64,000 nucleotides of DNA from Hyalomma asiaticum (taxonomy: Eukaryota > Arthropoda > Arachnida > Ixodida > Ixodidae): NCBI GenBank assembly GCA_013339685.2, contig CM023481.1:76218121-76282120 (forward strand). Reading direction: 5' to 3'. The notes under the pieces were generated by a model. That model searched no databases, had not been told where the DNA came from, and saw only the letters and a program-made list of their open reading frames with translations. This document shows positions 1 through 11,300 of this stretch, piece after piece; position 1 is the stretch's first letter, and every line of letters starts with the position of its first letter. The position numbers were made by a program, and so were the translations under genes.

Positions 1-300
1 CCGCTGTTGGCCACGGACCAAGGATCTTTTTTAGGGTAAAAGGTCTTCTATCTAAATGCGACAAATTGGCTCGCAGCACACTCCGTGGCGAATCATGCTT
101 TGTGCACTCGAGCAGAAGATGATGTATATCTTCGTCTGGGTGGCCATATGAGCACTGCGGGCTAGACACCCGTTGGATCCTGTAGAGGAAGTGCCTCGTA
201 AATGCTGTACCAAGCCGCAGGCGGTGCAGCAATGTTTGAAACTTTCTATTTTCGTTCAGACTTGGTGGAATCGAGAGTTGTATGCCTGGGTCAATGGAAA
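1..300 (-). pseudogene. Frameshifted C-terminal tail of the same LINE ORF2
   Basis: After the stop at about 291, the neighbouring minus frame is open to position 1. It encodes a basic segment followed by a Cys...His...His...Cys motif (CSYGHPDEDIHHLLLEC), the type of terminal zinc-binding tail that follows RNase H or RT in many LINEs. The simplest explanation is one indel near 290-300. The tail is cut by the window edge. Confidence 0.8.
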
Positions 301-3300
301 ATAAGTCTGATCTTTGATTTTTCGTCAAACCAACCCTCTTTGCTGAGCTCAAAGGACATTTTTCTCAGGAGTAGACGGATTTCATTGCGCGAAATAGGAA
401 GACCAATTGTCTCTTCGTTACTGTGTGCCCGACCTGCTGCTGCATCCGCTGCTGTATTACCGGGAATATTGCAATGTCCTGGTATCCACTGAAGCGCAAT
501 TGTGTGGTTCATAGCACTTGCTTTTGTGTGTTCTTTGAGCGTCTCATACAGCAGTATACTATCTAAAGATCTTTTCTCATTGCTTTTTAGTGATGCAAGG
601 GCTGCTTGCGAGTCACTAAGAATAAGCCATTTTTGTGCCTTTTTTACTGTTGTAATGAAGCGCAACGCACAGAGGATTGCAAAAAGCTCTGCAACAGTGG
701 AGGATGTCACACGAGAGATTTTAAGTGCTCGCTCTATCGACAACTGTGGTACAACAAATGCAGAAGTAGATGAGTTGTTATTACACGAACCGTCTGTATA
801 AACGTGGACGTATTGTGGATATGATGAGTAAATTTGGAATAGCGCCAATTGCTGAGCGGCTACCATGAACATGTCTTTTTTAGATATTATTCCCTCGACT
901 GATAGTTCTACTTTAGGCTTCGTTAACATCCAAGGAGGGTAGCTAATGTCTACCTCAGATATTTCGAAACACGGCAGTGTTGCTTTGTATTGACGAACAG
1001 TATCGTGAATTCTGCTTCTGTTTCTGTCGCTTAGTGCGTAACCTAAGGGATGAGCCTCGTGTTGTGTTAAAATGCGATAAACGTGTCTGCAAGTTTCAAC
1101 CGTTCGCAAGACTGAAAAAGGCGGGTAGCGAGCTTCAGCGACTACTAGTGAACTCGAGGTCGCCTGCGGGACACCAAGACAAATCCTCAGCCCCCTTGCG
1201 AGTAAGCGCTGAAGACGTTCCTCAGAACTTTGTGATAAGCCATGGAGAATAGGCGCAGAATAAGCAATTTTTTGCTTTATAAGGGCGTTATGCACTTGTA
1301 ATAGGGAAGAGACTGATCCTCCCCATGTGGTGCCAGCTAGTCGGCGAAGTACATTTACTACTGAGTTCACCTGCTTCTCAATACCACGGATATGAGACGC
1401 CCACGACAACTGTCTGTCAAGAGTAATGCCAAGGAATTTATGTTCTTTCGCGAACATCAAAGATTGTCCCTCAAGTGTAAGATTGAAGTCCTTCAGATGT
1501 CGCCTAGTGAAAGGCAGGACTGCGGTTTTCGCGAGCGAGAGACTCATACCTCTTTCTTTAAAAAAGTTGTGTATAATGTCGAGCCCATTTTGCAGTGTTG
1601 ATTGTATTTCTCGTGCATGCAGCCCAGATGCCCATATGCAGATATCATCTGCGTACAATGAATAGTGCAGGCCTGGCGGTAGCTTTCGTGGTAAGGCAGC
1701 CATGACACAATTGAATAGAAACGGGCTAAGAACGCTGCCCTGTGGAACGCCCTGTGTGACGATGTGACAGTTGCTTTTACCGTCGCTTGTCTCCATAAAG
1801 ATTTTTCTTTCGCTTAAGAAATTGGATATCCATCGCAGTGTTCGACCGCTTATTCCCAGATCTAGCATGCCAGCAAGCACGTGTACGTGGCTTACTGTGT
1901 CGAATGCTCTCTGGATATCTAAGAATACTGCAACTGTCAAATGCCCACACATGCGTTCATGTTCAATGCACGTGACTATGTCTATCACAGCATCCATGGC
2001 ACTCCGCTTTTGTCGAAAGCCTGTCATGTAGTTCGAAAGCACCTTGGTGTGTTCGCACCACCATTGCAGTCGACTGTCTACCATCTTCTCCATTAACTTA
2101 CAAAGACAGCTTGTGAGACTGACGGGCCTGAAGGAGTCAAGACAAAGTGGAGTTTTCCCGGGTTTGAGTAGTGGGATTACCCGAGCTAACTTCCACGAAT
2201 CTGGAAGAGCTTCTCTTATCCAAATATTATTAAATACCTCGAGAACAGCATTTCTGCCTGCTGGTCCGAGGTTCTGTAGCATCATATACGTTACGCCATC
2301 TGGGCCTGCAGCCGTCTTCTTACTACATAACGCAAGAGCACTTTTCAGTTCGTCTAAACTGAATTCACAGTCAAGTTGAGGGTGCTGTGACATGAAGCAA
2401 GCACGAACCTTCTGATCTTGAAGCGCTACGGAATTTTGAAGCTCTGGGCAACTAACTGATACTCCTGGCCTAGCTATAAACTGGCAAAATTCGTCAGCGA
2501 CAGCTGTCTGTGGAGTGTTTCGGGCTACAGCAAGGGCTCGGAATGGGTGGCTCTGGGTAACGGGGCCACTGAAGGATCTTATAATGGTCCATATTTTTGG
2601 AACTGGAGTGAATGGGGACAGTGATGTACAGTATTCGCGCCATCTCCGTGTACCTAATTTCTGTAAGCGTCTGCGCGAAGTGGAGTGAACTTTTTGTGCC
2701 ATCTTGTAATCGTCAAGTTTTCCGCTGCGACGGTAAGCGCGTTCTGCTCGTCGCCTGATTGCTCTAAGACGTTCGTATTCCCCATCCACTGCAGAGTACT
2801 CATTCGGAACAAGAACTTGTTTCGTACAATTATTATAAGACTCGCACAACACGTCTGTAAAGCTTTCCAAGTTCGGATTTTCGCCCAGTGAGTTAGTTAT
2901 GCAGTGACGAAAATATTGCCAGTTAGTATATTTTGAGTAGCGGCGGGTTCCCGGACTACGTATAAGCCTATGCTTTACTAAAATTGGAAAATGGTCACTG
3001 CCATGGGTTTCAATATCGGTCGACCACTCAACGCCATCGAGAAGGTCATGTGAACACAGCGTGACATCTATACAGCTGGAGTAGCGATACCCTCGCAGAA
3101 ACGTTAGAGAGCCATCACTTAACACCACAAAACTGCATTTTTCCGCGGCACACTCGACAATGTTTCCACGAGAATCATTATATTCACTACCCCAGATGAC
3201 GTTATGTGCGTTGAAATCCCCACAAACCAGCACAGATGACTCCGCAATGCTAAACATATTTTCTAACTTGTCTACAGCAATTCTGCTAGATGGTTGTAGA

Positions 3301-3422
3301 TAAAGACTTATCACTGTAACAGATGTTTTCCTAACTGATATCTTGCACGCTACAAACTCCGGTATTTCAGAATCGCTCGACTGCACTAAACATGATGGCA
3401 AGTCTTTTCTGACGCATAACAT
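291..3422 (-). CDS. LINE ORF2: endonuclease-reverse transcriptase-RNase H
   Basis: A 1,043-residue open frame for the enzyme that nicks target DNA and copies element RNA at the nick. Endonuclease motifs: GDFN at residues 68-71, a CIDV block near 117-120 and SDHFPI at 142-147. RT: TAAGPDG near 370, the FLDIQRAFD palm motif near 500-508, QGVPQGS near 557-563 and the catalytic YADD at 590-593. RNase H: YTDGS with Asp877, Glu912, Asp937, and the GHCNIPGN block with His983 and Asp993, so all four expected acidic/His positions are present. No internal stop occurs. The chosen ATG is simply the first in the frame; coding sequence seems to continue upstream. The stop at 291 looks premature because the family's tail follows in the next frame. 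Confidence 0.9.
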   Translation of the reverse strand: MLCVRKDLPSCLVQSSDSEIPEFVACKISVRKTSVTVISLYLQPSSRIAVDKLENMFSIAESSVLVCGDFNAHNVIWGSEYNDSRGNIVECAAEKCSFVVLSDGSLTFLRGYRYSSCIDVTLCSHDLLDGVEWSTDIETHGSDHFPILVKHRLIRSPGTRRYSKYTNWQYFRHCITNSLGENPNLESFTDVLCESYNNCTKQVLVPNEYSAVDGEYERLRAIRRRAERAYRRSGKLDDYKMAQKVHSTSRRRLQKLGTRRWREYCTSLSPFTPVPKIWTIIRSFSGPVTQSHPFRALAVARNTPQTAVADEFCQFIARPGVSVSCPELQNSVALQDQKVRACFMSQHPQLDCEFSLDELKSALALCSKKTAAGPDGVTYMMLQNLGPAGRNAVLEVFNNIWIREALPDSWKLARVIPLLKPGKTPLCLDSFRPVSLTSCLCKLMEKMVDSRLQWWCEHTKVLSNYMTGFRQKRSAMDAVIDIVTCIEHERMCGHLTVAVFLDIQRAFDTVSHVHVLAGMLDLGISGRTLRWISNFLSERKIFMETSDGKSNCHIVTQGVPQGSVLSPFLFNCVMAALPRKLPPGLHYSLYADDICIWASGLHAREIQSTLQNGLDIIHNFFKERGMSLSLAKTAVLPFTRRHLKDFNLTLEGQSLMFAKEHKFLGITLDRQLSWASHIRGIEKQVNSVVNVLRRLAGTTWGGSVSSLLQVHNALIKQKIAYSAPILHGLSQSSEERLQRLLARGLRICLGVPQATSSSLVVAEARYPPFSVLRTVETCRHVYRILTQHEAHPLGYALSDRNRSRIHDTVRQYKATLPCFEISEVDISYPPWMLTKPKVELSVEGIISKKDMFMVAAQQLALFQIYSSYPQYVHVYTDGSCNNNSSTSAFVVPQLSIERALKISRVTSSTVAELFAILCALRFITTVKKAQKWLILSDSQAALASLKSNEKRSLDSILLYETLKEHTKASAMNHTIALQWIPGHCNIPGNTAADAAAGRAHSNEETIGLPISRNEIRLLLRKMSFELSKEGWFDEKSKIRLIFH

Positions 3423-3621
3423 TGCTCTGCTAATTCCAGTAACACGTGATGATTTATTAATAACATAATTTGAAAGACGAAAGTCGTCTCCTACGCCTGC
3501 CTCCTGTATCCGCGGTCTTAATCCACCACTTGAAGTGCGAGGCCTGACTCCGCTGATTTAACCGGCTTTGTGAAGGCGATTGTATACAACCTACTTGGGG
3601 TTCTGGGTAGCCTAGTCAATA

Positions 3622-4240
3622 TACGTAGGGTTTTTCGTTGCCCCGTTTGATATTTTCCATAAAATTTGGAGGGTAGAAATCAGTGCAATTTCTGAAGGCG
3701 GCAAACTGGGAGAAATCGGGATTTTTGTACAACTGATTCCGATATTCGCGTTTTTGCTGGTTCCATTTACAAATACAAATTTACAAGTGAAAGTCGTGTA
3801 GCGTCCATACTTTTTTCATGCAGCTTGTAAAGCGGGCAACAAATCACTGGCGTCCACTTATTTAAGCCAACATAACCTAATTTTGTTGTCCTGAAGCAGG
3901 TTAATAGGTGCGTGTACACAGCAAACCACGCGCAGCATAGAACATAGTTTACTAGATGTGTTACTGGAAATTGCCCCAACTCGATTTTCCGTTAACGTGT
4001 TCCGCTTTTCTTTAATTGGGAAAACCTTGAAAAATCCAACCCTTAACATACGTGGGATTGTTCGTTTTCGTGTTTTATATTTTATCAAATTTGAGGGCTA
4101 AAATTCGGGTTATAATTTCCCAGTTGATAGGCGGGGAGAAACGAGGAGTTTTCTTGAACCGATCCAAAATTCAAGTTTTTCCGGGTTATATTTACAAGTT
4201 CAAAATTGCAGCTGACAGCTGGAACGGAACAGCGCGAAAA
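3622..4240. repeat. Two diverged tandem units of ~430 bp
   Basis: The stretch starting near 3,622 (ACGTAGGGTTTTTCGTTG) is matched by a diverged copy starting near 4,050 (ACGTGGGATTGTTCGTTT). The similarity continues through the AAATTTGGAGGG / AAATTTGAGGGC and ATTTACAA blocks. The spacing is about 428 bp. Both units are AT-rich, lack a convincing ORF, and look like old satellite or interspersed repeat units. I see nothing else between 3,560 and 4,620. Confidence 0.5.
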
Positions 4241-4622
4241 ACACGGAGCACCAAAGAGATTCCGACTATGTTGATTTTTCGCGCCCTTTCTGGCCAGAGC
4301 TTGATATCCTTTGGGAATATGTGATATAGGTTGCTTTTGTAGAATCTTGACACGTATAACACACCAAATCAGCCACGTCGATTCGTGCAAATGAAGCCAC
4401 CAAATCTCGTAAAGAGAGCGCACCAGTGCAGCAGCACGTCAGTTCTCCAGGTACCAGCATGCACTGCGGAAACGGTGGAAACGGTGGTCTGTTGCGCGCG
4501 GTAACATTTTGTTATTGCACGCTTACAGGATGACTCCTCCAACAAAGCGCTGCGTCTTCTCTGCGCTGCTGCTACTGTGACGGCGCGCACCATCCATGTT
4601 AAAGAAAACTGCTCTCTCGGAA

Positions 4623-4847
4623 GAAAAACAAGACACGGACACAAGAAGGCACATATGGACACCACACAGCGCTACTTTCAACACATTTTAGCAATTGTGG
4701 ATGGGGGATGGAATAGTATAGGTCAGTCACATCAATAGAGAAGGCTTTTAGCCCTTCATTTTCATGAGCTTCCATGAAGTCTAAAATGCCGCCGGAACTC
4801 TTGACTAAAAACGGGTCTCGGACCTCGAGAAGACTAAGTTTCTCCAA
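4623..4847 (-). pseudogene. Penelope-like RT fragment, left arm
   Basis: The frame encodes an N-terminal RT segment: a DPFLVKSSGG block, then FSIDVTDLYYSIPH. The 'D-V-x-x-L-Y/F-x-S-I-P' signature is the first RT block of Penelope-like elements. The frame ends about 80 residues in, with no YADD and no GIY-YIG endonuclease, so this is a short fragment with no expected activity. Confidence 0.7.
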
Positions 4848-4933
4848 CAGAAAAGTGGCGAGTTCCTTTTGCCAGGTGCCTATTTCCGAGACTATGACTC
4901 GGAACCTGGCAAAAGGAACTCGGCACTTTTCTG

Positions 4934-5155
4934 TTGGAGAAACTTAGTCTTCTCGAGGTCCGAGACCCGTTTTTAGTCAAGAGTTCCGGCGGCATTTTAG
5001 ACTTCATGGAAGCTCATGAAAATGAAGGGCTAAAAGCCTTCTCTATTGATGTGACTGACCTACACTATTCCATCCCCCATCCACAATTGCTAAAATGTGT
5101 TGAAAGTAGCGCTATGTGGTGTCCATATGTGCCTTCTTGTGTCCGTGTCTTGTTT
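4934..5155 (+). pseudogene. Penelope-like RT fragment, right arm
   Basis: Mirror copy of the left-arm fragment. It differs in the translation by Tyr to His in the DLYYSIPH block (DLHYSIPH) and Val to Met near the end. The few differences imply that the palindrome formed recently or is being homogenised. Confidence 0.7.
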
Positions 5156-5159
5156 TTTG

Positions 5160-6700
5160 CGCTACATCAAAGTGTTTAATATGATCCACCAACAAGCCCA
5201 CATCGCAACTCTTGTCTCTCGGAAGGCTACCTTCAAGTCAGTGTCTGGCACCTGCTGGGAAACTAATGTAAACGGGCAAGTGATTACGAGAATCTCTTCA
5301 CTATATCGCGCCGCTCTGGCATGTTCACTTTTGCACGGTATCGCTGAAATTTCAAGTGCCAACAGCGATGCACAGGCTTTGATGGAAAAAGCCGCCGCGC
5401 GCTCAATTATGATGACGATCGACTGAGAAGATAACTGCTCTTTTACTATCTCTGGGCATTGCATCGTACGTTGCACTTTTGTGTGTACGATTAGTCAAGC
5501 TTAGCTGACAGCAAAGTTCTGCTTCGCAACTTATTTGCAAATCCTGCATTATTAGTTCCATAAGCAACATTATTTCTAGAAGAAAGATTTTCTACCGCTC
5601 TTCATTTCCTGCGTACGAGGCCACCGAAATCAGTCTTCGCTGCGGCGGCCAGGCGAACGAATCAACGCCATATGTTTTTGAAGCCCGAAGGGCCTTTGTA
5701 TTCACGACAGAGGAGTGAGGTCGGAAAACTGGGCGTGGTACGGCGACAATGCACATAGGCCTGTTGTCTATTTGTGGGCTGTTTTATGACACGAAATTGC
5801 TTCCTTCCAAGGGCCAGGACGACTTCGCCAACGTCATTGCTGTCACGGAAATGACGTCGTAAATATCACGTGAACAAATGACAAAAGTTAACAGCAAAAA
5901 AGTACTGCTACCACTGGCATCAGTATCAACAACGTTCCGGGACGCGACGATATGTGCTGGACGCTGTACTGACTACTCCGCCCATACAATGCACAAATTC
6001 GGAACAAACGACGTTATATGTTCAGAGCATCGCATTTACAATTTGCATCTCAATGATGCGCGGTGAAAGCAAGGGTATTTAGTAAGCGAAATTGCCTCTA
6101 AATTACCATATCCTCCATCCACTGCACTCTTGGTTCGCCATGGTGGTACCGCTATATGGGAGCGATGTACTAAATTCTGATGTTAAAGAGCGCCGACAGT
6201 GAGGGCTTCGATAGCCTCAGCGCAGGGTAGGTTTAGTGAAGCTATAGTGAACACAAGCTTCACCCATACGGAAGCTTCCATAGGTGTCAACAGTGTTTCT
6301 GTGCTGACTTCTGCTCCTTGTATGAGGGCATCGAATAAAAAACAGCTGCACTAAATGCCGCTAAAAGGCAACGACGTCGACAGCCGAATGTCGCGCAGAT
6401 CACTGCTTTGGTGTAGCAAGAGACTCCTCAGCGGGAAGCGGAACGCAGTCATGCGTTCACGGCTCAAACTCCGAACGCTGACTCGCTTTCCTGTAACTGA
6501 GCGCGTCGCAACACAACTGGCCATGAGACACCCGCCATGAGACAGGACAAATGGTGTTCCCTGCACAAGCAACACACCGGCGGGACGCCGTGAACCAAGC
6601 ACGCCCAAAAGACTGCTGCTGACAAGCAAATCATGCTCCTTTAAACAATCTGCTCACAACCCTTTCAGTTTTGATTTCACGGTTTCACCGTTTGCGAGAG
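5160..6700. other. No recognisable gene
   Basis: Short overlapping frames on both strands show no family motif. Nothing supported was seen apart from sequence continuing out of the PLE palindrome up to about 5,200. Confidence 0.4.
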
Positions 6701-7370
6701 CATCTGGTTTATGACAGTTTTGCACAGGGCTGCGACACCCGCAATGCATTCTCTCCGGAGAAATGTAAGTCGTTCTACAACTTTCGCTTGTGTTCCAATT
6801 GTCGACGATCCCTACTAAGTGTCAAGGTGCCGCTGATGTGTATTTGCACCTGGCTTACATGCCCAGAGTACCGAACCCATCTCTCACACCTCGATTCGAC
6901 AGGCTGCCGCGTATGCATTAAAACTTCCGTGAAGACGAGTTTCAGTTTCGTGCAGTGCTGATTTCTGTAACCAGTTGTCGAGGGTCCCAGATAAATGTCG
7001 ATGTCCCGCTGATGTCTACTTGAAGCGGGTTCACGTGCCCAGAATAACCAACGGATCTCCCGCCCCTCGATTCGACTTATTGCCGCGCATACGCACTAAC
7101 AGCTTCCCTTAACACACGTTTCACTTTAGTGTAGTACTGACTTCGTTGACAGAGGAATCAATCACTTGTCGAGGATCCCTGCCATGTGTCAAGATGCCAC
7201 TGATGTCCACATTGCATGTCCAGAGTATCGAACCCATCTCCCACCCATCAATTCGACATATTGCCGCATATATGCATCAGCAGCTTCCGTGAAAGCACGT
7301 TTCACTTTCGTGTAATCCTCATTTCTATGACAGAGGGATCAACCAAGTGTCATTGCCCAGCTGTTGCATA
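6700..7370. repeat. Tandem array, ~180-bp unit, 3-4 copies
   Basis: The landmark TTGTCGANGRTCC recurs at 6,799, 6,975 and 7,166 (spacings 176 and 191). A partly deleted fourth unit lies near 7,345. Each unit also carries a CCGCTGATGT-like block, a CGAACCCATCTC-like block, an ATTCGAC block and a TTTCACTTTCGTG block. Its TTTCACTTTCGTG...GACAGAGGGATCA end resembles the end of the repeat near 23.15 kb. It is therefore a satellite-like family also found dispersed. Confidence 0.7.
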
Positions 7371-8324
7371 CGACGGATTGGGCGCGCTGCCGCACGTTCT
7401 TTTTTTTTTTCTTGTTTCGCTCCAGCGTCCGCGACAGGGCGCGTACAGACATGCACAACGTGGATTACTAACTTCTTCAAGTTGTTGTGTGAAATATTCT
7501 AATACATATTAACGAATTTAATAAGAGTCGTGAGGCAAAGAGCAGCAGGTTTCCAGGCGCAACAGAGAAGACAATCGGCGTTGCTTGGTTGCCTCCCTGA
7601 ACTTTCTTGGCGTCGTTTTCTGCGAGCGAACTGGCTAACCCAACAAGCACTGAACAAAGATGCTGCAGTCTCGAGCACGTATAGCGTTAGCCTTTAAAAC
7701 GCTGCAGTATGAACCAGTGATCAAAAAGGAGACAGTGATGTTGACATTCCACGTAGATCTTCGGAATTATTCATGATCAAAAATAAAGCCACATTTACAG
7801 AGAGTAAGCATGTCTCGCTTTTGTTCCAAAAAAAGAAACATTCGTAAAAAAATCACAAAACGGGAAGGTAAAGAAACTCCACCTTTTTGGCTGTTGTCTA
7901 GTAATCGGTTGTGCTGTCTTCATTCTAAAAGGTTCTAAATTATTTTTCAAGTGAAATGATACAAAAAAAAATGACTGGTAGTGACAGAACCCAAGGTATG
8001 CGCGTTTAGAAACGTTTATTAATAATGTCTAATTGTGATCATAATGAAAATTCTGATTGCTACGTCTTCCTTTCCGACAATTGAGTACGTGAGAAGAAAA
8101 CCTAAAATGCGTAGTTAAGGAAATAGGAACACTGGCAAGTAAAAGGCGAAGGAACAAGGGAAACTTGCAAGCTGTGTGAATAGAGTGACGTGTTTACACA
8201 TGAACTGTGTTAATGTTTCCGCCTGTTCCTCTCTAATTAAGGCAACTTTCTGATAACTTAAGAGAAAACGTTTCTAAGGGGCTCGACAAGTCCGGGTTAC
8301 TGTCCTGTGTGCCTCACTCAGAAT
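7371..8324. other. No recognisable gene
   Basis: AT-rich sequence with short homopolymers; no domain or repeat family recognised. Confidence 0.4.
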
Positions 8325-8398
8325 AGAAGGACCGACGTCTCTCGTAATCATAGCGTGGTTTGGGGACGTAAAACCCCAGAAATCAATAAATTAATGGA
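8325..8398 (+). mobile_element. tRNA-derived SINE, 3' fragment
   Basis: The stretch CGTCTCTCGTAATCATAGCG...GGGACGTAAAACCCC...AATCAATAAAT matches the 3' end of the SINE family that is complete at 62,242-62,480. The tRNA-like head is missing. Confidence 0.65.
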
Positions 8399-8399
8399 T

Positions 8400-11300
8400 T
8401 GTCTTTGAATACGAAATCGCAAGCTCACGCTTAATGGGAGCTGCGGGACAGAGCAGTACACGCTCGCGGTGTAACGCCCTTTCCACAGCACTACACCAGG
8501 ATGAGGTCTACAGCACGTTGGAGCTTCTGGGATGCCGACAACCGAAGTCTGTTACTCGAAAGCAAGAGTGGTATTGCGGTCACTACACTTTGTATCACAC
8601 GCACTTTCTTTTGTATTCTCTACATGGGTCGTTTTCTTCAGTAATGGCGTTTTTCACTGGCGGGTCTAGAGCAGTCAAGGAAATCCTGGAGGGTGCGCTC
8701 GGATTTCACGAATCTGCCAGCGGAAAGCGAGAATGCTCCTCGAGCGAGTATACAGGAAGTCAATGAACACGTCATAAAAACCCAACTTTCGCTCTGTGCG
8801 TTTCCGTGATGTTGTTTACGTTGAGTCCACGCATTCTGTGCGCAAGCTTTATTCCTCAGAGAGGGCTCTAAGCCCTAAGCAGACGGTTCAATTTGGCGTC
8901 CGGTGCCGTAAGCTCCGGCATGAAGCGTACGACGGATGGAGGGAGGAACGATGAGCACGTATCACGTAAACTCGGCCGCATTTTCCTCCTTCATGTACCT
9001 GCTCGTAAGAGTTCGTGCCTTCGTCATCAAGTAGAAAAGAACGAGTTTTGCACTTCCCTGCTCTACAATACCATTCAAGAACACTGTCGATAAAGTTGTG
9101 TCTTCGCGAGCGACAAACGCATCCAAACAGTCCTACGTCAATGACGACTCCGAGGCTATTGGCCTCGAGATCGAGCATAGTCGGCGCCTAGCGACGAGTG
9201 GACGAAGCTCCCAAGCGTGGATAGCTCCTTGCGTCGTCTGCTAGCCACATGCTTACGTACGTCACACATATCCTCCAATATGTTTGTTCCCTGTGTGTTG
9301 AATGCTTTCGTGCATTCTTATCCAAGCATAAAAGTATTCGTTACAGTATTATTTGGCTTTGCGCTGCAGTCTTTGCTCTATCTCAAAATCACTGAGCGCC
9401 TGTGTCGTGAGCGTGCTATGCAACCGTCGCACCTCCACTTCGGCACAGTAATTTCAGTTGGGCTGCTGCTGTGCATTTCAAGTATACGGGCACTTGGCGT
9501 TCTTCTGAATAAGTTAAGCAGGAAATATCAACAGTACAAACTGCAGTGCTGCAGCGATATCATCTCGCGATATGTGATTGCGAGCATGACAGAAAATAAC
9601 AGGCGTTTTTCCCTTGACGAACACATTTTTTTATCTGCGTAAAAATAAACCTTTTCCTGTCACGGTCACGCAATAATCATGCGAAGAAAGCGATGTGTTT
9701 GAACATTAAAACGTTTACTTAATATAGGCGCGTGTCAAACGTCGCGATAGCCCTCAAACGGCATATACAGGGAGGTAGTTTGACTAACTGAGCCTGCTAA
9801 CTGCCTTGCGTTTCATGGAACATGACATGCAACGCATTTAAACTCAGGTATGCGTGCAAGCGACACATCGGAGTACACAAGCTGCTACTTCAACTCAATG
9901 CGCAGTAAGAGTCATTTTTTGTGTTGTAGCCAATAGGAAGAAATGACCGAGAACAGAATACTGATCTCTTTCAGTCGCGTAACAGCGATGCCAACATCAT
10001 AGACAGAAGAGAACGTAAGTATGGTGAAAGAAAAATAGACGGAGAGAACCACCGAGGAAGTCAAACTGTGAGGGCGGGTGATGTCGGTGCCCCGTTGAAT
10101 GGCATATCATGCTTACTTCACGTGCAATTAAAACGTTTTGCGTGCTTCCTGCAGTGACGTGAGATTGAAGGACCGTTGAGTGCAATTGTTTTTATTTAGC
10201 TATGCAAGTACCTCAAACTGCTCACAACAGAGCCCCGCTGTGTACCTTTCAATGCGCGCCGGCGAACGCCTATATATGATGGTGATGGCGCACACTCACG
10301 CGTTGATGGTGCTGCCATCTACATGTCGATATCAAGACCAAACAGGCTTAGCTAGAAAAGACGCCGTTGCCATCCCGTCATCGTTGGCGACGAACCGCGA
10401 GATCGCAAGAGAGCGCTGACTTACCAACACGATAAACGTTTGTACTCGCCTGTCATGCGTAACACATACAATCGGTTTTCTTGAAACATCGCTGTGGAGC
10501 GCAACGATGAAAACGAAGCGAGCCGCATCGGTGAAACGGCCAGTGCATCTGTTTACCGTTCGTACCGTGCCTTCGGATCTCTCGAGTGGTGTGCAAACAG
10601 GTTCTACCTTTGCTGCTTTCAGCTTTAAACATAATTTCACTCATTTGTAAATTATTTCATTTCACAAACAAATCGCAATCGATATATTACACGCCCTACC
10701 GACTATACCCGCAAATGCAGCCAACGTCAGACCCATTCGAGTGGCGTGGAGAACCAAACAGTGGCCAGATTCGCGACGTTACACGTACGGCGCACGACGC
10801 TGCGTACAGGACATCGTAATCGCTGTCTTCTGAGCTGGAAGAGCTACTGCTTTTCCTGCTGCCGTCGCTAAACGCGAGCTCCAATTTCTAGTGCACTCCG
10901 GCTCGACAGCCGCTGCGAACGCAGCCATTTTGACAGACAAGACGGAAGTGACGCGAGGACGCGACCCGCTTCCGCCCGAATCTGTATGAATCTGTGTCTC
11001 GGCGCTGGAGCAGGTCAAAGCGCTCTGGCGCGGATTGAGTTGTGAATCTGGCAGTGAAAAACGCGCTCCGCGCTCGGCCAGCGAAACACGGATTCGTCGC
11101 GGCGGAGCAAAAAAATCCTGCTCTCAATCTGCCAGTGAAAAACGCCATAAGAAACCGGCCCATCCCGTGCATTGATGCGAAGCGCTACGTGAGGAAGCTG
11201 CCTGTGCCGAATTGTTTGGAATTCAGCCACGCGTTACAAGTAGCAGGAACTTATTTGTGCAAATTTAGTGGTTGTGTGCATAACGTATGCGCTCTTCCAG

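Larger units (their letters stand above)
1..3560 (-). mobile_element. I/R1-like non-LTR retrotransposon (LINE), 3' end beyond window
   Basis: One element occupies the first 3.5 kb on the minus strand. Translation gives, in order, an AP-like endonuclease, a reverse transcriptase, an RNase H domain and a C-terminal Cys/His tail that is still being read at position 1, so the 3' UTR and poly(A) lie outside the window. Coding similarity extends a little above the first ATG of the long ORF, to about 3,500-3,560, but the first ~60-80 residues of the endonuclease and any ORF1 are not recognisable, so the copy is probably 5'-truncated. The RNase H domain argues for the I/R1 group rather than CR1, L2 or Jockey. 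Clade placement is inference. Confidence 0.9.
4623..5159. repeat. Near-perfect palindrome of Penelope-like element (PLE) sequence
   Basis: Arms of roughly 260 bp (about 4,623-4,890 and 4,898-5,159) are inverted copies differing at only a few positions. They are separated by about 7 bp (ACTATGA) flanked by CCGAG/CTCGG. Both arms encode the same Penelope-type RT fragment pointing outward. A transcript through it could form a long hairpin. This looks like a head-to-head fold-back product rather than two independent insertions. Confidence 0.85.

Noticed and set aside
9217..9278. Upstream GTG extension of the 9,279-9,642 ORF
   Set aside because: A GTG start is not expected in a nuclear gene; the text overlaps a short dispersed repeat.
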